Of a stretch of DNA of 64,000 bases, positions 10,329 through 19,024 are shown piece by piece. Within the stretch, counting starts at the first letter, position 1. Every line of letters begins with the position of its first letter. The position numbers and the translations under genes are program-made. The notes below the pieces were generated by a model. That model was given only the letters and a program-made list of their open reading frames with translations, searched no databases and was not told the DNA's origin. Source of the DNA: Bradyrhizobium stylosanthis (lineage in GTDB: Bacteria; Pseudomonadota; Alphaproteobacteria; Rhizobiales; Xanthobacteraceae). The stretch lies in NCBI RefSeq assembly GCF_001641335.1, contig NZ_LVEM01000003.1:963191-1027190 (forward strand), written 5' to 3'.

Positions 10329-10646
10329 TCATTTTCCGTCGTCCTTGGTCAGCAGCAACTGCCCGCGCTTCCTGATCGTCGCCTGCGCCATCTCGGCGAA
10401 GCGCTGCAGGAGCCAGGGCAACACCACCTGGACCTTGACGTGGTCGTCCGCGACATCGACCTGACCGGTCGCGATCTGCCCGAGCGCGCGAATGCGGAAA
10501 TTCATGGTGTCGCCGCTCCAGCGCTCCTCCTCGACCTGCACCACGGGAACGCTCGCTGCAGCGCGGCCGAGCCCGGTCTTGAGCCGGCGCGCGGCCTCCT
10601 CGCGGCCAAGACGATGCGGAATGGAGACGACAAGCGGTGCTGACAT
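10329..10646 (-). CDS. Polyhydroxyalkanoic-acid-system-type small protein
   Basis: A 105-residue protein resembling the family annotated as polyhydroxyalkanoic acid system protein (PHA_gran_rgn). It has the pattern VSIPHRLGREEAARRLK near the N-terminus, a GD/RWSGD segment and a C-terminal LPWLLQRFAEM helix. Such proteins have been linked to PHA granule regions but their biochemical role is unclear. I chose the ATG at 10646 because it begins the conserved part and has a purine-rich upstream stretch; an in-frame start 10 codons earlier is possible. The gene converges on treY with a 3-nt gap, so the two transcripts probably share a terminator region. Confidence 0.7.
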   Translation of the reverse strand: MSAPLVVSIPHRLGREEAARRLKTGLGRAAASVPVVQVEEERWSGDTMNFRIRALGQIATGQVDVADDHVKVQVVLPWLLQRFAEMAQATIRKRGQLLLTKDDGK

Positions 10647-10827
10647 GGTCCCTGCCCTGCGCTGAATGATCCTCACATAATCATGCCGGGCGGACGCGCA
10701 AAGGTTCCATGCAGTTGGGACCTGCCAGCCCGTTTCAAATCCGGAACTTTAAAACATGCGGCAAGTTGCCCTCGCACAAAGGGACAGGTGCAAACGACCC
10801 TTTCTCAAAGGGCTGGAGGAGATTCGC

Positions 10828-10992
10828 ATGTCTATCGGCACGATCATTCTGATCATTCTGGTCATCGCCCTGCTCGGCGGCTTCAGCGGCATCGGCGGCG
10901 GCCCGTTCTACGGCACCGGCTATTACGGCGGCGGCGGCCTCGGACTGGTTATCGTCATCCTGTTGATCCTGCTGCTGATGGGACGCATCTAG
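10828..10992 (+). CDS. DUF3309-like small membrane peptide
   Basis: A 54-residue hydrophobic peptide starting MSIGTIILIILVIALLGG, with a glycine/tyrosine-rich middle (GTGYYGGGG) and a second hydrophobic stretch ending LLLMGRI. This matches the small DUF3309-type proteins widespread in rhizobia, whose function is unknown. The ATG at 10828 has a good ribosome site (GGAGG, 7-8 nt upstream), so it is preferred to an in-frame ATG at 10756. Two membrane segments or a hairpin insertion are likely. It stands alone, followed by an inverted-repeat element. Confidence 0.75.
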   Translation: MSIGTIILIILVIALLGGFSGIGGGPFYGTGYYGGGGLGLVIVILLILLLMGRI

Positions 10993-11008
10993 CAGCGCCC
11001 GCGATGAG

Positions 11009-11094
11009 TAGGGTGGGCAAAGGCGCTCTTGCGCCGTGCCCACCTCCTCGTCGTAACGAAGAGATGGTGGACACGCTTGCGCTTTGCCCACCCA
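11009..11094. repeat. Palindromic intergenic repeat between convergent genes
   Basis: The left part, TAGGGTGGGCAAAGGCGC to the GTGCCCACC at about 11043, is answered on the right by GGTGG...GCGCTTTGCCCACCC ending at 11094. The two ends are therefore inverted copies that can form a cruciform or RNA hairpin. It lies between convergent genes (DUF3309-like peptide and ligD) and may end transcription from both sides. It resembles short REP-like elements of Bradyrhizobium. Confidence 0.65.
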
Positions 11095-11120
11095 ACGGGA
11101 GTTACGCCCGTAGCGCCGAC

Positions 11121-13778
11121 CTACTTCTTCCCCGCAAGCTTTTTCGCCGCTGCCTTGATCGACGCGGCCGCATCATCATAGCCCTCCCACGCCTTCGAGC
11201 GCGCCAGCAGGCCCGGCACGGTCCGCACCGTGTATTTCTTCGGATCAAGATCGCTCTTCACCTGCGCCCAGGTCAGCGGCATCGAGACCGTCGCGCCGTC
11301 GCGCGCGCGGGGCGACAGTGGAGCGACCGCGGTGGACAGGCGATCGTTGCGCAAATAGTCCAGAAAAATCTTTCCGTTGCGCAGCTTCTTCGACATGTTG
11401 AGCAGATAGCGCTCGGGATCGTCGTCGGCCATCCACTGGCAGACGCCTTGCGCGAAGGCCTTGGCCTCCTTCCAGCTTACCTTGTCGCGCGCGCCATGGA
11501 GCAGCGGCACCACGACGTGCAGGCCCTTGCCGCCGGTGGTCTTGCAAAAACTCTCCATGCCGACGTCAGCGAGGCGCTGCCGCATCTGCTTGGCCGTCTC
11601 GACGACGTCGGCGAAATCGACATCCGGCGCGGGATCGAGGTCGAACACCAGCCGGCCCGGCGTGTCGTAGGCGTCGGGTGCGCAATTCCAGGGATGCAGC
11701 TCGACGCCACCGATCTGCGCGACCGCAGCGAGGCCCTCGACCCGATCGATCTGCAGGTAAGGCTTGCGATCGCCGGAGACCTTGGCGAGCTCGAGCAGGT
11801 TCGACGTGCCCTGCATGGCATGGCGCTGGAAGAATGTTTCGCCGCCGATGCCGTCGGGAGCGCGCAGGATCGAGCACGGGCGCCCCTTGATATGCACGAT
11901 CAGCCATGCGCCGACCGCTTCGAAATAGCGCGCGAGATCGAGCTTCGTCACGCCCTCGCCGTCGCCGCCATCCGGCCACAGCTCCTTGTCCGGCTTGGAG
12001 ATGACAACGCCCATCACCTCGGCCGTTCCGGCGTCCTTCCGCTTGCCTGTCTTGGGCACGGCGCGCTTTCCGGACGACGGCTTTGCCAGCGCGGTATCGG
12101 CAGGTGTCTCTGCCTCGACCTCCTCGGCCGGCTTGTCCTGCCGCAGGCCCTTGAACGCAGCCTGGCGGATATTGCCGTCGGCGGTGAAGCCGGCGAACTC
12201 GATCTCGGCGACGAGCTCGGGCTTCAGCCAGTGCACATCGCGCGTCTTCTTCGGGGCGTTCTTGCCCCCGAACGGGCTTTCCTTGGCTTCCATCGCTTTC
12301 AGCGACGGCATGATACGCTTGACCTTGTCGGCGCCGAAGCCGGTCCCGACCATGCCGACAAAGGCGAGATGATCGCCGCGATGCACGCCGGCCATCAGCG
12401 AGCGGAATTTGCCGTTGGTGGTCTTGTAGCCGCCGATCACGATCTCATGCCCGGCGCGGCACTTTGCTTTCGTCCAGCTCTCGGTGCGACCCGAGCGGTA
12501 CGGCGCATCGACCTTCTTCGAGACCACGCCTTCGAGCTCGAGCTTACAGGCCGACTGCAGCACGGCGTCGCCGCCGCTTACGAAGTGCTCGACATAGCGG
12601 ATCTGGCTCGCCTTCTTCTTGCGCGCTTCCAGCAGCGCCTTGAGGCGCTCCTTGCGTTCGCCGAGCGGCAGCCGGCGGTAGTCGAGGCCCTCGGCGAACA
12701 GGAGGTCGAACGCGAAGAAGATGAGGTCCTCGGTCTTGCCGTCCGACAGCGCGGCCTGGAGCGAAGAGAAATTCGGCGCGCCGTTGTGATCGAGCGCGAC
12801 GATCTCGCCGTCGATCATGGCGTCCGGGAGCGATGTGCCCTCCTTCGCGATCGTCCCGAACTTGTCGGTCCAGTCGAGGCCCTTGCGCGTCTTCAACGTC
12901 GCCTCGCCGTCCTCGATGCGTAGCTGGACGCGATAGCCGTCGAACTTGATCTCGTGGCACCAGCGGTCGCCCGGGGGCGGCCGCTCGACCGGCGTGCAGA
13001 GCTGCGGCGCGACGAAATCCGGCATCACCGAGACCTTGCTGGCGTTCGTGGCCGTCGTCGTCTTCTTTCCGCTCTTTCCGGCCTTCAGCGCCGTGCGCGG
13101 CGCCGGCTGCAAGGTCCTGCCTTTCGTCTCCTCGGCGCGATTGGAGTGCCAGACCGCATCGGCCTTGCCCTTGGCTCCCTTGGCCAGCATGAACGGCTTC
13201 GGCGCGCGGCCCTTGCCGCCGGCGATCTGATCCATCGCGCGGCCGGATGCGACGGATTTGTCCTCTGCCAGGATATCCTCGTCCTCGCTGGCATATTCGT
13301 CGCGGTGCTTGATCAGCAACCAGTTGGTGCGCTTTTCGCCGCCGCGGTTGCGCATGCGCACCAGCACCCAGCTGCCGTGCAGCTTGTCGCCGTGCAGCGT
13401 GAACTTGAGATCGCCCTTCTTGAAGCCGCGCTCGGGATCGTCCGATTCCCAGGTGCCGCGATCCCACAGCATCACCGTGCCGCCGCCGTACTGGCCTTCG
13501 GGAATCGTCCCTTCGAAATCGCCATAGTCGAGCGGGTGGTCCTCGACCTCGACCGCCAGGCGCTTGTCGTGCGGATCGAGCGAAGGCCCCTTGGTCACGG
13601 CCCAGGACTTGAACACGCCGTCGAATTCGAGCCTGAAATCATAGTGCAACCGGGTCGCGTCGTGCTTCTGGATCACGAAGCGCCGCTGCTTTGATGGCGC
13701 CACCGCGGTCTTGCCCGACGGCTCCGGCGTCTTCTCGAAATCACGCTTCTGTCGATAGGTGGAGAGTTTTCGCAGCAC
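11121..13778 (-). CDS. ligD: Multifunctional ATP-dependent DNA ligase LigD (NHEJ)
   Basis: An 885-residue non-homologous end-joining enzyme. Domains in order are: a 3'-phosphoesterase domain (HDATRLHYDFRLE, then GTIPEGQYGGGTVMLWDRG); an ATP-dependent ligase core with nucleophile motif EIKFDGYR near residue 277; and a C-terminal primase-polymerase domain with VFDLDPAPD near residue 712 and TTGGKGLHVVVPL. A basic, low-complexity linker (about 190-245) joins the first two. The start codon is GTG. ku lies divergently just upstream, with which LigD acts at DNA double-strand breaks. The phosphoesterase-ligase-polymerase order is the common one in rhizobia and pseudomonads. Confidence 0.95.
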   Translation of the reverse strand: MLRKLSTYRQKRDFEKTPEPSGKTAVAPSKQRRFVIQKHDATRLHYDFRLEFDGVFKSWAVTKGPSLDPHDKRLAVEVEDHPLDYGDFEGTIPEGQYGGGTVMLWDRGTWESDDPERGFKKGDLKFTLHGDKLHGSWVLVRMRNRGGEKRTNWLLIKHRDEYASEDEDILAEDKSVASGRAMDQIAGGKGRAPKPFMLAKGAKGKADAVWHSNRAEETKGRTLQPAPRTALKAGKSGKKTTTATNASKVSVMPDFVAPQLCTPVERPPPGDRWCHEIKFDGYRVQLRIEDGEATLKTRKGLDWTDKFGTIAKEGTSLPDAMIDGEIVALDHNGAPNFSSLQAALSDGKTEDLIFFAFDLLFAEGLDYRRLPLGERKERLKALLEARKKKASQIRYVEHFVSGGDAVLQSACKLELEGVVSKKVDAPYRSGRTESWTKAKCRAGHEIVIGGYKTTNGKFRSLMAGVHRGDHLAFVGMVGTGFGADKVKRIMPSLKAMEAKESPFGGKNAPKKTRDVHWLKPELVAEIEFAGFTADGNIRQAAFKGLRQDKPAEEVEAETPADTALAKPSSGKRAVPKTGKRKDAGTAEVMGVVISKPDKELWPDGGDGEGVTKLDLARYFEAVGAWLIVHIKGRPCSILRAPDGIGGETFFQRHAMQGTSNLLELAKVSGDRKPYLQIDRVEGLAAVAQIGGVELHPWNCAPDAYDTPGRLVFDLDPAPDVDFADVVETAKQMRQRLADVGMESFCKTTGGKGLHVVVPLLHGARDKVSWKEAKAFAQGVCQWMADDDPERYLLNMSKKLRNGKIFLDYLRNDRLSTAVAPLSPRARDGATVSMPLTWAQVKSDLDPKKYTVRTVPGLLARSKAWEGYDDAAASIKAAAKKLAGKK

Positions 13779-13895
13779 GACCGGTCCCGCATCTCATTCG
13801 GCGTTGAAGCCTATCATGGCAAAAGTCCCACCCGGAACCAAAACACGACGGGAGGGTTGGGGTTCCAAAACACGTTGAAAACGCTGGAGAATGCA

Positions 13896-14783
13896 ATGGC
13901 GCCCCGAGCCTACTGGAAGGGAACGTTGAAGCTGTCGCTGGTTAGTTGTCCGGTCGCGCTCTATCCCGCGACCACGGCGGCCGAGAAGACCCGGTTTCAC
14001 ATGATCAACCGCGAGACCGGCAACCGCCTCAAGCAGCAGATGGTCGATTCCGAGACCGGCGACGTCGTAGAAAGCGACCAGAAGGGGCGCGGTTACGAGC
14101 TGCGCAAGGGCAAATATGTCGAGATCGAGCCGGAGGAGCTCGAGGCGGTCCAGATCGAGAGCAACCACACCATCGACATCGAGAGCTTCGTGCCGAGCGA
14201 GGAGATCGACCAGCGTTATCTCAACCATCCCTATTACATCGCGCCCGACGGCAAGGCCGCGGTCGACGCCTTCGCGGTGATCCGCGACGCCATGAAGGAC
14301 CAGGACCGGGTGGCGCTCGCCAAGATCGTGCTCACCAACCGCGAGCACATCATCGCGATCGAGCCGCTCGGCAAGGGCCTGCTCGGCACCACGCTGCGCT
14401 TTCCCTACGAGCTGCGCGACGAGGACGAGTTCTTTGGCGACATCAAGAGCCCGAAGATCACCAAGGACATGGTAGAGCTCGCCGGGCACATCCTGCACAC
14501 CAAGGCTGCGCATTTCGATCCCAGCAAGTTCAAGGACGAATACGAGACCGCGCTGAAGGCGCTGGTGAAGCGCAAGGCCAGCGGCAAGACCATCAAGCTG
14601 CCCGAGCCCGAGGAGCGCCCGAGCAACGTCGTCAGCCTGATGGACGCCTTGAAGCAGAGCTTGAAGGGCGGCGGCAGCGGCAAGAAGACCGCCGCGAAGT
14701 CTCATGCGCGCCGGGCGACGGGCCGGCGGCAGGCCGCGAAGAAGGCACACCGGTCGACGGCGCGGGCGAGGAAGGCGGGTTGA
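13896..14783 (+). CDS. ku: Non-homologous end-joining protein Ku
   Basis: A 295-residue bacterial Ku homologue, the DNA-end-binding dimer that recruits LigD. It begins MAPRAYWKGTLKLSLVSCPV, the conserved Ku opening, and contains the core RFHMINRETGNRL and the EIDQRYLNHPYYIAPDG segment. The last ~40 residues are a lysine/arginine/alanine-rich tail that probably binds DNA. The ATG at 13896 was chosen over an upstream in-frame codon because the Ku family starts there and GGAGA lies 6 nt before it. ku and ligD are divergent with a ~117-nt shared promoter region. Confidence 0.95.
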   Translation: MAPRAYWKGTLKLSLVSCPVALYPATTAAEKTRFHMINRETGNRLKQQMVDSETGDVVESDQKGRGYELRKGKYVEIEPEELEAVQIESNHTIDIESFVPSEEIDQRYLNHPYYIAPDGKAAVDAFAVIRDAMKDQDRVALAKIVLTNREHIIAIEPLGKGLLGTTLRFPYELRDEDEFFGDIKSPKITKDMVELAGHILHTKAAHFDPSKFKDEYETALKALVKRKASGKTIKLPEPEERPSNVVSLMDALKQSLKGGGSGKKTAAKSHARRATGRRQAAKKAHRSTARARKAG

Positions 14784-14808
14784 TTTGCTCTGCCATCGGG
14801 AAACTATT

Positions 14809-14894
14809 GTAGGATGGGTAGAGCGAAGCGAAACCCATCACATATCGGCGCGCGCAGAACCATGATGGGTTTCGCTTCGCTCTACCCATCCTAC
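14809..14894. repeat. Perfect 32-bp inverted repeat between ku and kdpE
   Basis: The arm 14809-14840 (starts GTAGGATGGGTAGAGCGAAG) is exactly complementary to 14863-14894 with a 22-nt spacer. The element lies between the convergent ends of ku and kdpE and can fold on either strand, so it may serve as a bidirectional terminator. The GATGGGTAGAGCGAAGCGAA core resembles a dispersed Bradyrhizobium intergenic repeat; that resemblance is from memory. Confidence 0.85.
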
Positions 14895-14908
14895 GGGTCT
14901 GCGGAACG

Positions 14909-15598
14909 CTACTCCCCCGCCTTCAGCCGGTACCCGATTCCCGTCTCTGTCAGCACATATTGCGGGCGCTCGGGATCGGCTTCGATCTTCTGGCGAAGCT
15001 GGCGGACATAGACGCGCAGATATTGCGCGTCGGTCAGCTCGTCCCACAGCTCCTTCAGCAGGAACCGATGGGTCAGCACCTTGCCGGCGTGCTGCACCAG
15101 CACGCGCAGGAGATCGTATTCCTTCGGCGACAATTTCACCTCGCGCTCGCCGACCTTGACGATGCGGCGCACGAGATCGACCGAGAGATCGCCGGTGCGG
15201 AACACCGGGCGCTCGCCCTGGACCTGAAGCTGGTGACGCAGCGCGGCGCGCAGGCGCGCCAGCAGCTCGTCCATGCCGAACGGCTTGGTCAGGTAGTCGT
15301 CGGCGCCGAGATCGAGCGCCTGCACCTTGCCGGCCTCGTCGCCGCGGCTCGACAGCACCACGATCGGCACGGCTTCGTTGCGGGCCCGGATGGTGCGCAG
15401 CAGCTCATGCCCTTGGATGTCGGGCAGGCCGAGATCGAGGATGATCAGCGCCGGCCCTTCCGCCAGCTTCTCCAGCGCAGTCTTGCCGTTCGGCGCTTCC
15501 AGTATCTCGTAGCCCTGCGTCGTCAGCCCCATCCGCAGCAATTTGCGGATCGGCGGCTCGTCGTCGATGACCAGGACCTTGATCGGGGCGGCACTCAT
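14909..15598 (-). CDS. kdpE: Response regulator KdpE
   Basis: A 229-residue OmpR/PhoB-family response regulator that controls the kdp potassium-pump operon. The receiver domain has acidic residues IDDEPPIRK, the phospho-acceptor Asp55 in LIILDLGLPD, and the lysine in DDYLTKPF. The C-terminal winged-helix domain is typical (LSPKEYDLLRVLVQHAGKVLTHRFLLKE is the region near residue 158). It overlaps the kdpD stop by 4 nt (ATGA) and is the last gene of the operon. A shared 15-bp motif upstream of kdp and neighbouring genes is a candidate binding site. Confidence 0.95.
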   Translation of the reverse strand: MSAAPIKVLVIDDEPPIRKLLRMGLTTQGYEILEAPNGKTALEKLAEGPALIILDLGLPDIQGHELLRTIRARNEAVPIVVLSSRGDEAGKVQALDLGADDYLTKPFGMDELLARLRAALRHQLQVQGERPVFRTGDLSVDLVRRIVKVGEREVKLSPKEYDLLRVLVQHAGKVLTHRFLLKELWDELTDAQYLRVYVRQLRQKIEADPERPQYVLTETGIGYRLKAGE

Positions 15599-18318
15599 GC
15601 GGCGGTATCCAATGCGTGGGTCTGCGCGGGAACGGGCAGACGAATGGTGAGGATCGCGCCGCTCCGGTCATTGCGGTTGGCGGCGGAGATCGTGCCGCGC
15701 ATGGCTTCGACGAAGCCGCGGGAGATGGCAAGCCCGAGCCCGGTGCCGGGACGGACACGATCGCCCTTCTGCGCGCGGTAGAACTTGTCGAACACGCTCT
15801 CGAGCTCGGCGGGCGGAATGCCCTCGCCCTCGTCGGCGATCTCCAGCACGACCTGATCCCGCTCGCGCCTGCTCCTGATCGCAATCGTGGTGTCGGGCGG
15901 CGAATACTTCGCGGCGTTGTCGAGCAGGTTGAAGAGCACCTGCTCGAACAGCACGGCATCGAGCTCGAGCATCGGCAGGTCGGCGGCGAGCACCAGCTCG
16001 ACCTTGTGCGCGGTCAGGATCTTGCTGGCGCGGCGGAGCGCGCTGCCGACGATCTCGCCGAGATCGTGCAGCGCGGTGTTGGGCACGATCGCGCCGGATT
16101 CGAGCTTGGTCATGTCGAGGAGATTGGCGATGAAGCGGTTGAGCCGCTCGGATTCGTCGATCACGGTGGCGAGCAGATCGCGCTTCTCGGTGTCGGACAG
16201 GGCGCCCGCGAGATCGCGCATGGTCGAGGCTGCGCCCAGCACCGAGGCGAGCGGCGTCTTCAGGTCGTGCGAGATCGAGGTCAGCAAGGCCGAGCGCAGC
16301 CGCTCGGATTCGACGGTGCGCTTGACGCGATCCATGTCCTCGACCAGCAGCACGCGCTCGATCGCGAGCGCGCCCTGGTCCACCAGCGCGTCCAGCAGCC
16401 GGCGCTGGTCCGGCGTCAATAGCGGGCCGGTGCGGTCGTTGTCGATGCCGATCACGCCGATCGGGCCGCGCCCGGTGCGCATCGGCAGGAACAGCCGCTT
16501 TGCACCCGGCAGCGTGTCCGAGCCGCGGCCGGCGGAACGATCATTGCTCCAGGCCCAGTTGGCGGCGGCAAGATCGGCCTGGTCGAGCTCGTCCTCCGGC
16601 GGATAGCCGGATTTCACCGTCAGGAGACCGTCTTCGGGCAGGAGCAGCACGACGCGCACCTTCAGCATCAGTGCGATCTGATAGGCACTCGCCCACAACA
16701 CGTCATCGAGCGTCGCGGTGCCGGCAAGCTTCCGGCTGAACGCATAGAGCTGCTCGGTGGTGCGGATACGGCCGATCGCGGTATCGGCCTGGGTGCGCAC
16801 CCGTCCGGCCACGTTCGACACCAAGATCGCAATCAGCATGAAGAAGAAGAACGCCGCGACATTGGTCGGATCTGTGATGGTGAAGGTGTAGACCGGCGGC
16901 AGGAAGAAGAAATTGTAGGCGAACGACGAGACGAGGCTGGCAAGCAGCGAGGGCCACAGTCCATACCGCACCGCGACCGTCACCACGGCGGTCAGGAAGA
17001 CGAGATCGACATTCTCGATCCCGAAATAGGGCTTGATGACCACGGCGGCCGCAAGGCCAAGCGCGGTAATCCCGATCGCCTTGAGATAGGGCCGGGCATC
17101 GAAAGGATCGGAGCGCGCCGCCGTCTGCACCGCGGTTTTGGGTGCGGCTTCTTCGGACAGTTCGTCGCCGGGGATGACGTGGACGCTGATATTGCCGGCC
17201 CGGCGCACCAGATCATGCACGACCGAGCCGCGCGTCATCTCGAACCAGCGCGACCGCGTCGACTTGCCGATCACGATCTGGGTGACGTTGTTGGCTTGCG
17301 CGAAACTGATGACATCGTCGGCGATGCGGCGGCCGACGGCGGGAATGGTCAGGGCTTCGCCGCCGAGCGATTCCGCAAGGCGCAGCGTGTCGGCGAGGCG
17401 GTCGCGCTCCGCGTCGGACAGCTGGAGCGATCGCCGCGTCTCGATCGAGATCGCGATGAAGGGTGCGTGCAGCCGGTCGGCCAGCCGCTTGGTGTAGCGC
17501 ACGAGGCCGGCCGCGCGTGGATCCTCGCTGACGCAGACGAGGATGCGCTCGCCGGCGGCCCAAGGGCCCGCAATAGCATTCGCCTGCATGTGGTTGAGCA
17601 GCTGCTCGTCGACCCGCTCGGCGGTCCGCCGCAGCGCCAGCTCACGCAGCGCGGTCAGATTGCCCGGCGAGAAATAGTGCTCCAGCGCCCGCTCGGCCTG
17701 TCTGGGGACATAGACCTTGCCCTCCTTCAGCCGCTGAATCAGGTCGTCGGGCGTGAGGTCGATCAGCTCGATGGCGTCGGCGCGGTCGAACACAGAATCC
17801 GGCACCGTCTCACGCACGCGCACATGGGTGATCTGGGCGACGACGTCGTTCAGGCTCTCGATGTGCTGGATGTTGACGGCGGTGTAGACGTCGATGCCGT
17901 GGGACAGCAGCTCCTCGACGTCGAGATAGCGCTTGGGATGACGGCTGCCGGCAGCGTTGGTGTGAGCGAGCTCGTCGACCAGCGCGATGGCCGGCCGCCG
18001 CGCGATCACGGCGTCGAGGTCCATTTCCTCGACGATCTGGCCGCGATAATCTAGCCGCTTGCGCGGGACCGCTTCGAGGCCGCGCACCAGCGCCTCGGTC
18101 TCGGCGCGGCCATGGGTCTCGACGAAGCCGATCACGACGTCGATGCCGGCCTTGCGCTTGGCGTGCGCGCTCTGCAGCATCTCGTAGGTCTTGCCGACGC
18201 CGGGGGCGGCGCCGACGAAGATCTTCAGCTTGCCGCTCGCGCTCTCCTCCCGCCGCGCCGCTTCCAGCAGCGCCTCGGGCGAGGGACGTTGTTCGGGATC
18301 GCGGCGCTCTCGGACCAT
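15595..18318 (-). CDS. kdpD: Sensor histidine kinase KdpD
   Basis: A 907-residue sensor kinase for potassium limitation and osmotic stress. The N-terminal KdpD domain has a Walker A-like GAAPGVGKT at residues 36-44 and VDELAHTNAAGSRHPKRYLD. Next come a universal-stress-protein-like domain (RILVCVSEDPRAAGLV), four closely spaced membrane helices (about 395-500) and a GAF-like domain. The kinase core follows, with phospho-acceptor His near 684 in SISHDLKTPLASVLG and ATP-binding N/G boxes NLLDNAAKYSP, ADEGEGIP and GTGLGLAIS. It follows kdpC by 40 nt and overlaps kdpE. Confidence 0.96.
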   Translation of the reverse strand: MVRERRDPEQRPSPEALLEAARREESASGKLKIFVGAAPGVGKTYEMLQSAHAKRKAGIDVVIGFVETHGRAETEALVRGLEAVPRKRLDYRGQIVEEMDLDAVIARRPAIALVDELAHTNAAGSRHPKRYLDVEELLSHGIDVYTAVNIQHIESLNDVVAQITHVRVRETVPDSVFDRADAIELIDLTPDDLIQRLKEGKVYVPRQAERALEHYFSPGNLTALRELALRRTAERVDEQLLNHMQANAIAGPWAAGERILVCVSEDPRAAGLVRYTKRLADRLHAPFIAISIETRRSLQLSDAERDRLADTLRLAESLGGEALTIPAVGRRIADDVISFAQANNVTQIVIGKSTRSRWFEMTRGSVVHDLVRRAGNISVHVIPGDELSEEAAPKTAVQTAARSDPFDARPYLKAIGITALGLAAAVVIKPYFGIENVDLVFLTAVVTVAVRYGLWPSLLASLVSSFAYNFFFLPPVYTFTITDPTNVAAFFFFMLIAILVSNVAGRVRTQADTAIGRIRTTEQLYAFSRKLAGTATLDDVLWASAYQIALMLKVRVVLLLPEDGLLTVKSGYPPEDELDQADLAAANWAWSNDRSAGRGSDTLPGAKRLFLPMRTGRGPIGVIGIDNDRTGPLLTPDQRRLLDALVDQGALAIERVLLVEDMDRVKRTVESERLRSALLTSISHDLKTPLASVLGAASTMRDLAGALSDTEKRDLLATVIDESERLNRFIANLLDMTKLESGAIVPNTALHDLGEIVGSALRRASKILTAHKVELVLAADLPMLELDAVLFEQVLFNLLDNAAKYSPPDTTIAIRSRRERDQVVLEIADEGEGIPPAELESVFDKFYRAQKGDRVRPGTGLGLAISRGFVEAMRGTISAANRNDRSGAILTIRLPVPAQTHALDTAA

Positions 18319-18358
18319 GAGGGCAATATAGTCATCCTGACGCCACGGGCATAGACCG

Positions 18359-18964
18359 CTACTTCGCCGACGCGCGATCGAGCGCGAGGTTCAGGGCCAA
18401 TACGTTAACGCGGGGTTCGCCGAGCACGCCGAACAGACGGCCCTGGACGTTGGCGGCCACGAGCTGGTTCACCGCCTGCTCCGGCATATTCCGCGCCTTG
18501 GCCACGCGCGGCACCTGGAATTGCGCGGCTTCCGGCGAGATGTCGGGGTCGAGGCCGCTGGCCGAGGTGGTGACCAAGTCGACCGGGACGGCCGCATTCG
18601 GATTCTCAGCCTTGAGCTTGTCCACATCCTCCTTCAGCCGGTCGGCCAGCGCCTTGCTGGTCGGGCCGAGATTGGAGCCGCCCGAATTAGCGGCGTTGTA
18701 GGGCGCGGACACCGTCTTGGTCGAATCGTTCGGGTCCGGCGCCAGCGTCGCCGAGGGACGGCCGTGGAAGTATTTGTCCTCCTTGAATTCCTGCCCGATC
18801 AGGGCGGAGCCGACTACCTTGCCGTCACGCTCGATCAGGCTGCCCTGCGCCTGCGCAGGGAAAAGCGTGCCGGCAATGGCCGTCATCGCGAGTGGATAGG
18901 CAAGGCCCGTGATGGCGGTGAGCACCAGCAGCAGGACGATGGCGGGGCGGATTTCTCTGAGCAT
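18359..18964 (-). CDS. kdpC: Potassium-transporting ATPase subunit C
   Basis: A 201-residue KdpC, the small subunit that stabilises the KdpFABC P-type ATPase. One N-terminal membrane helix (IRPAIVLLLVLTAITGLAY) is followed by a soluble domain with signatures GSALIGQEF, FHGRPSA and TTSASGLDPDISP, and the C-terminal VNVLALNLALD. The ATG at 18964 is preceded by GGAG at a good distance; a TTG four codons earlier is less likely. The ~60-nt gap from kdpB holds a perfect hairpin. Confidence 0.95.
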   Translation of the reverse strand: MLREIRPAIVLLLVLTAITGLAYPLAMTAIAGTLFPAQAQGSLIERDGKVVGSALIGQEFKEDKYFHGRPSATLAPDPNDSTKTVSAPYNAANSGGSNLGPTSKALADRLKEDVDKLKAENPNAAVPVDLVTTSASGLDPDISPEAAQFQVPRVAKARNMPEQAVNQLVAANVQGRLFGVLGEPRVNVLALNLALDRASAK

Positions 18965-18990
18965 GTTGGTCTCCAATGTCTTCGTCGAAC

Positions 18991-19017
18991 CCCAGGGCGC
19001 GCGTTGCGCGCCCTGGG
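18991..19017. repeat. Perfect 12-bp hairpin in the kdpB-kdpC gap
   Basis: CCCAGGGCGCGC at 18991-19002 is exactly complementary to 19006-19017 with a 3-nt loop. It lies between the kdpB stop and the kdpC ribosome site inside an operon. There is no U-tract after it in the direction of transcription, so a role in mRNA stability or partial attenuation is more likely than full termination. That role is an inference. Confidence 0.8.
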
Positions 19018-19024
19018 ACGGCGG

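Noticed and set aside
10683..12923. 746-codon plus-strand frame overlapping the DUF3309-like peptide and ligD
   Set aside because: Antisense to LigD, which has all three domains; the frame reads low-complexity leucine/arginine/alanine-rich sequence.
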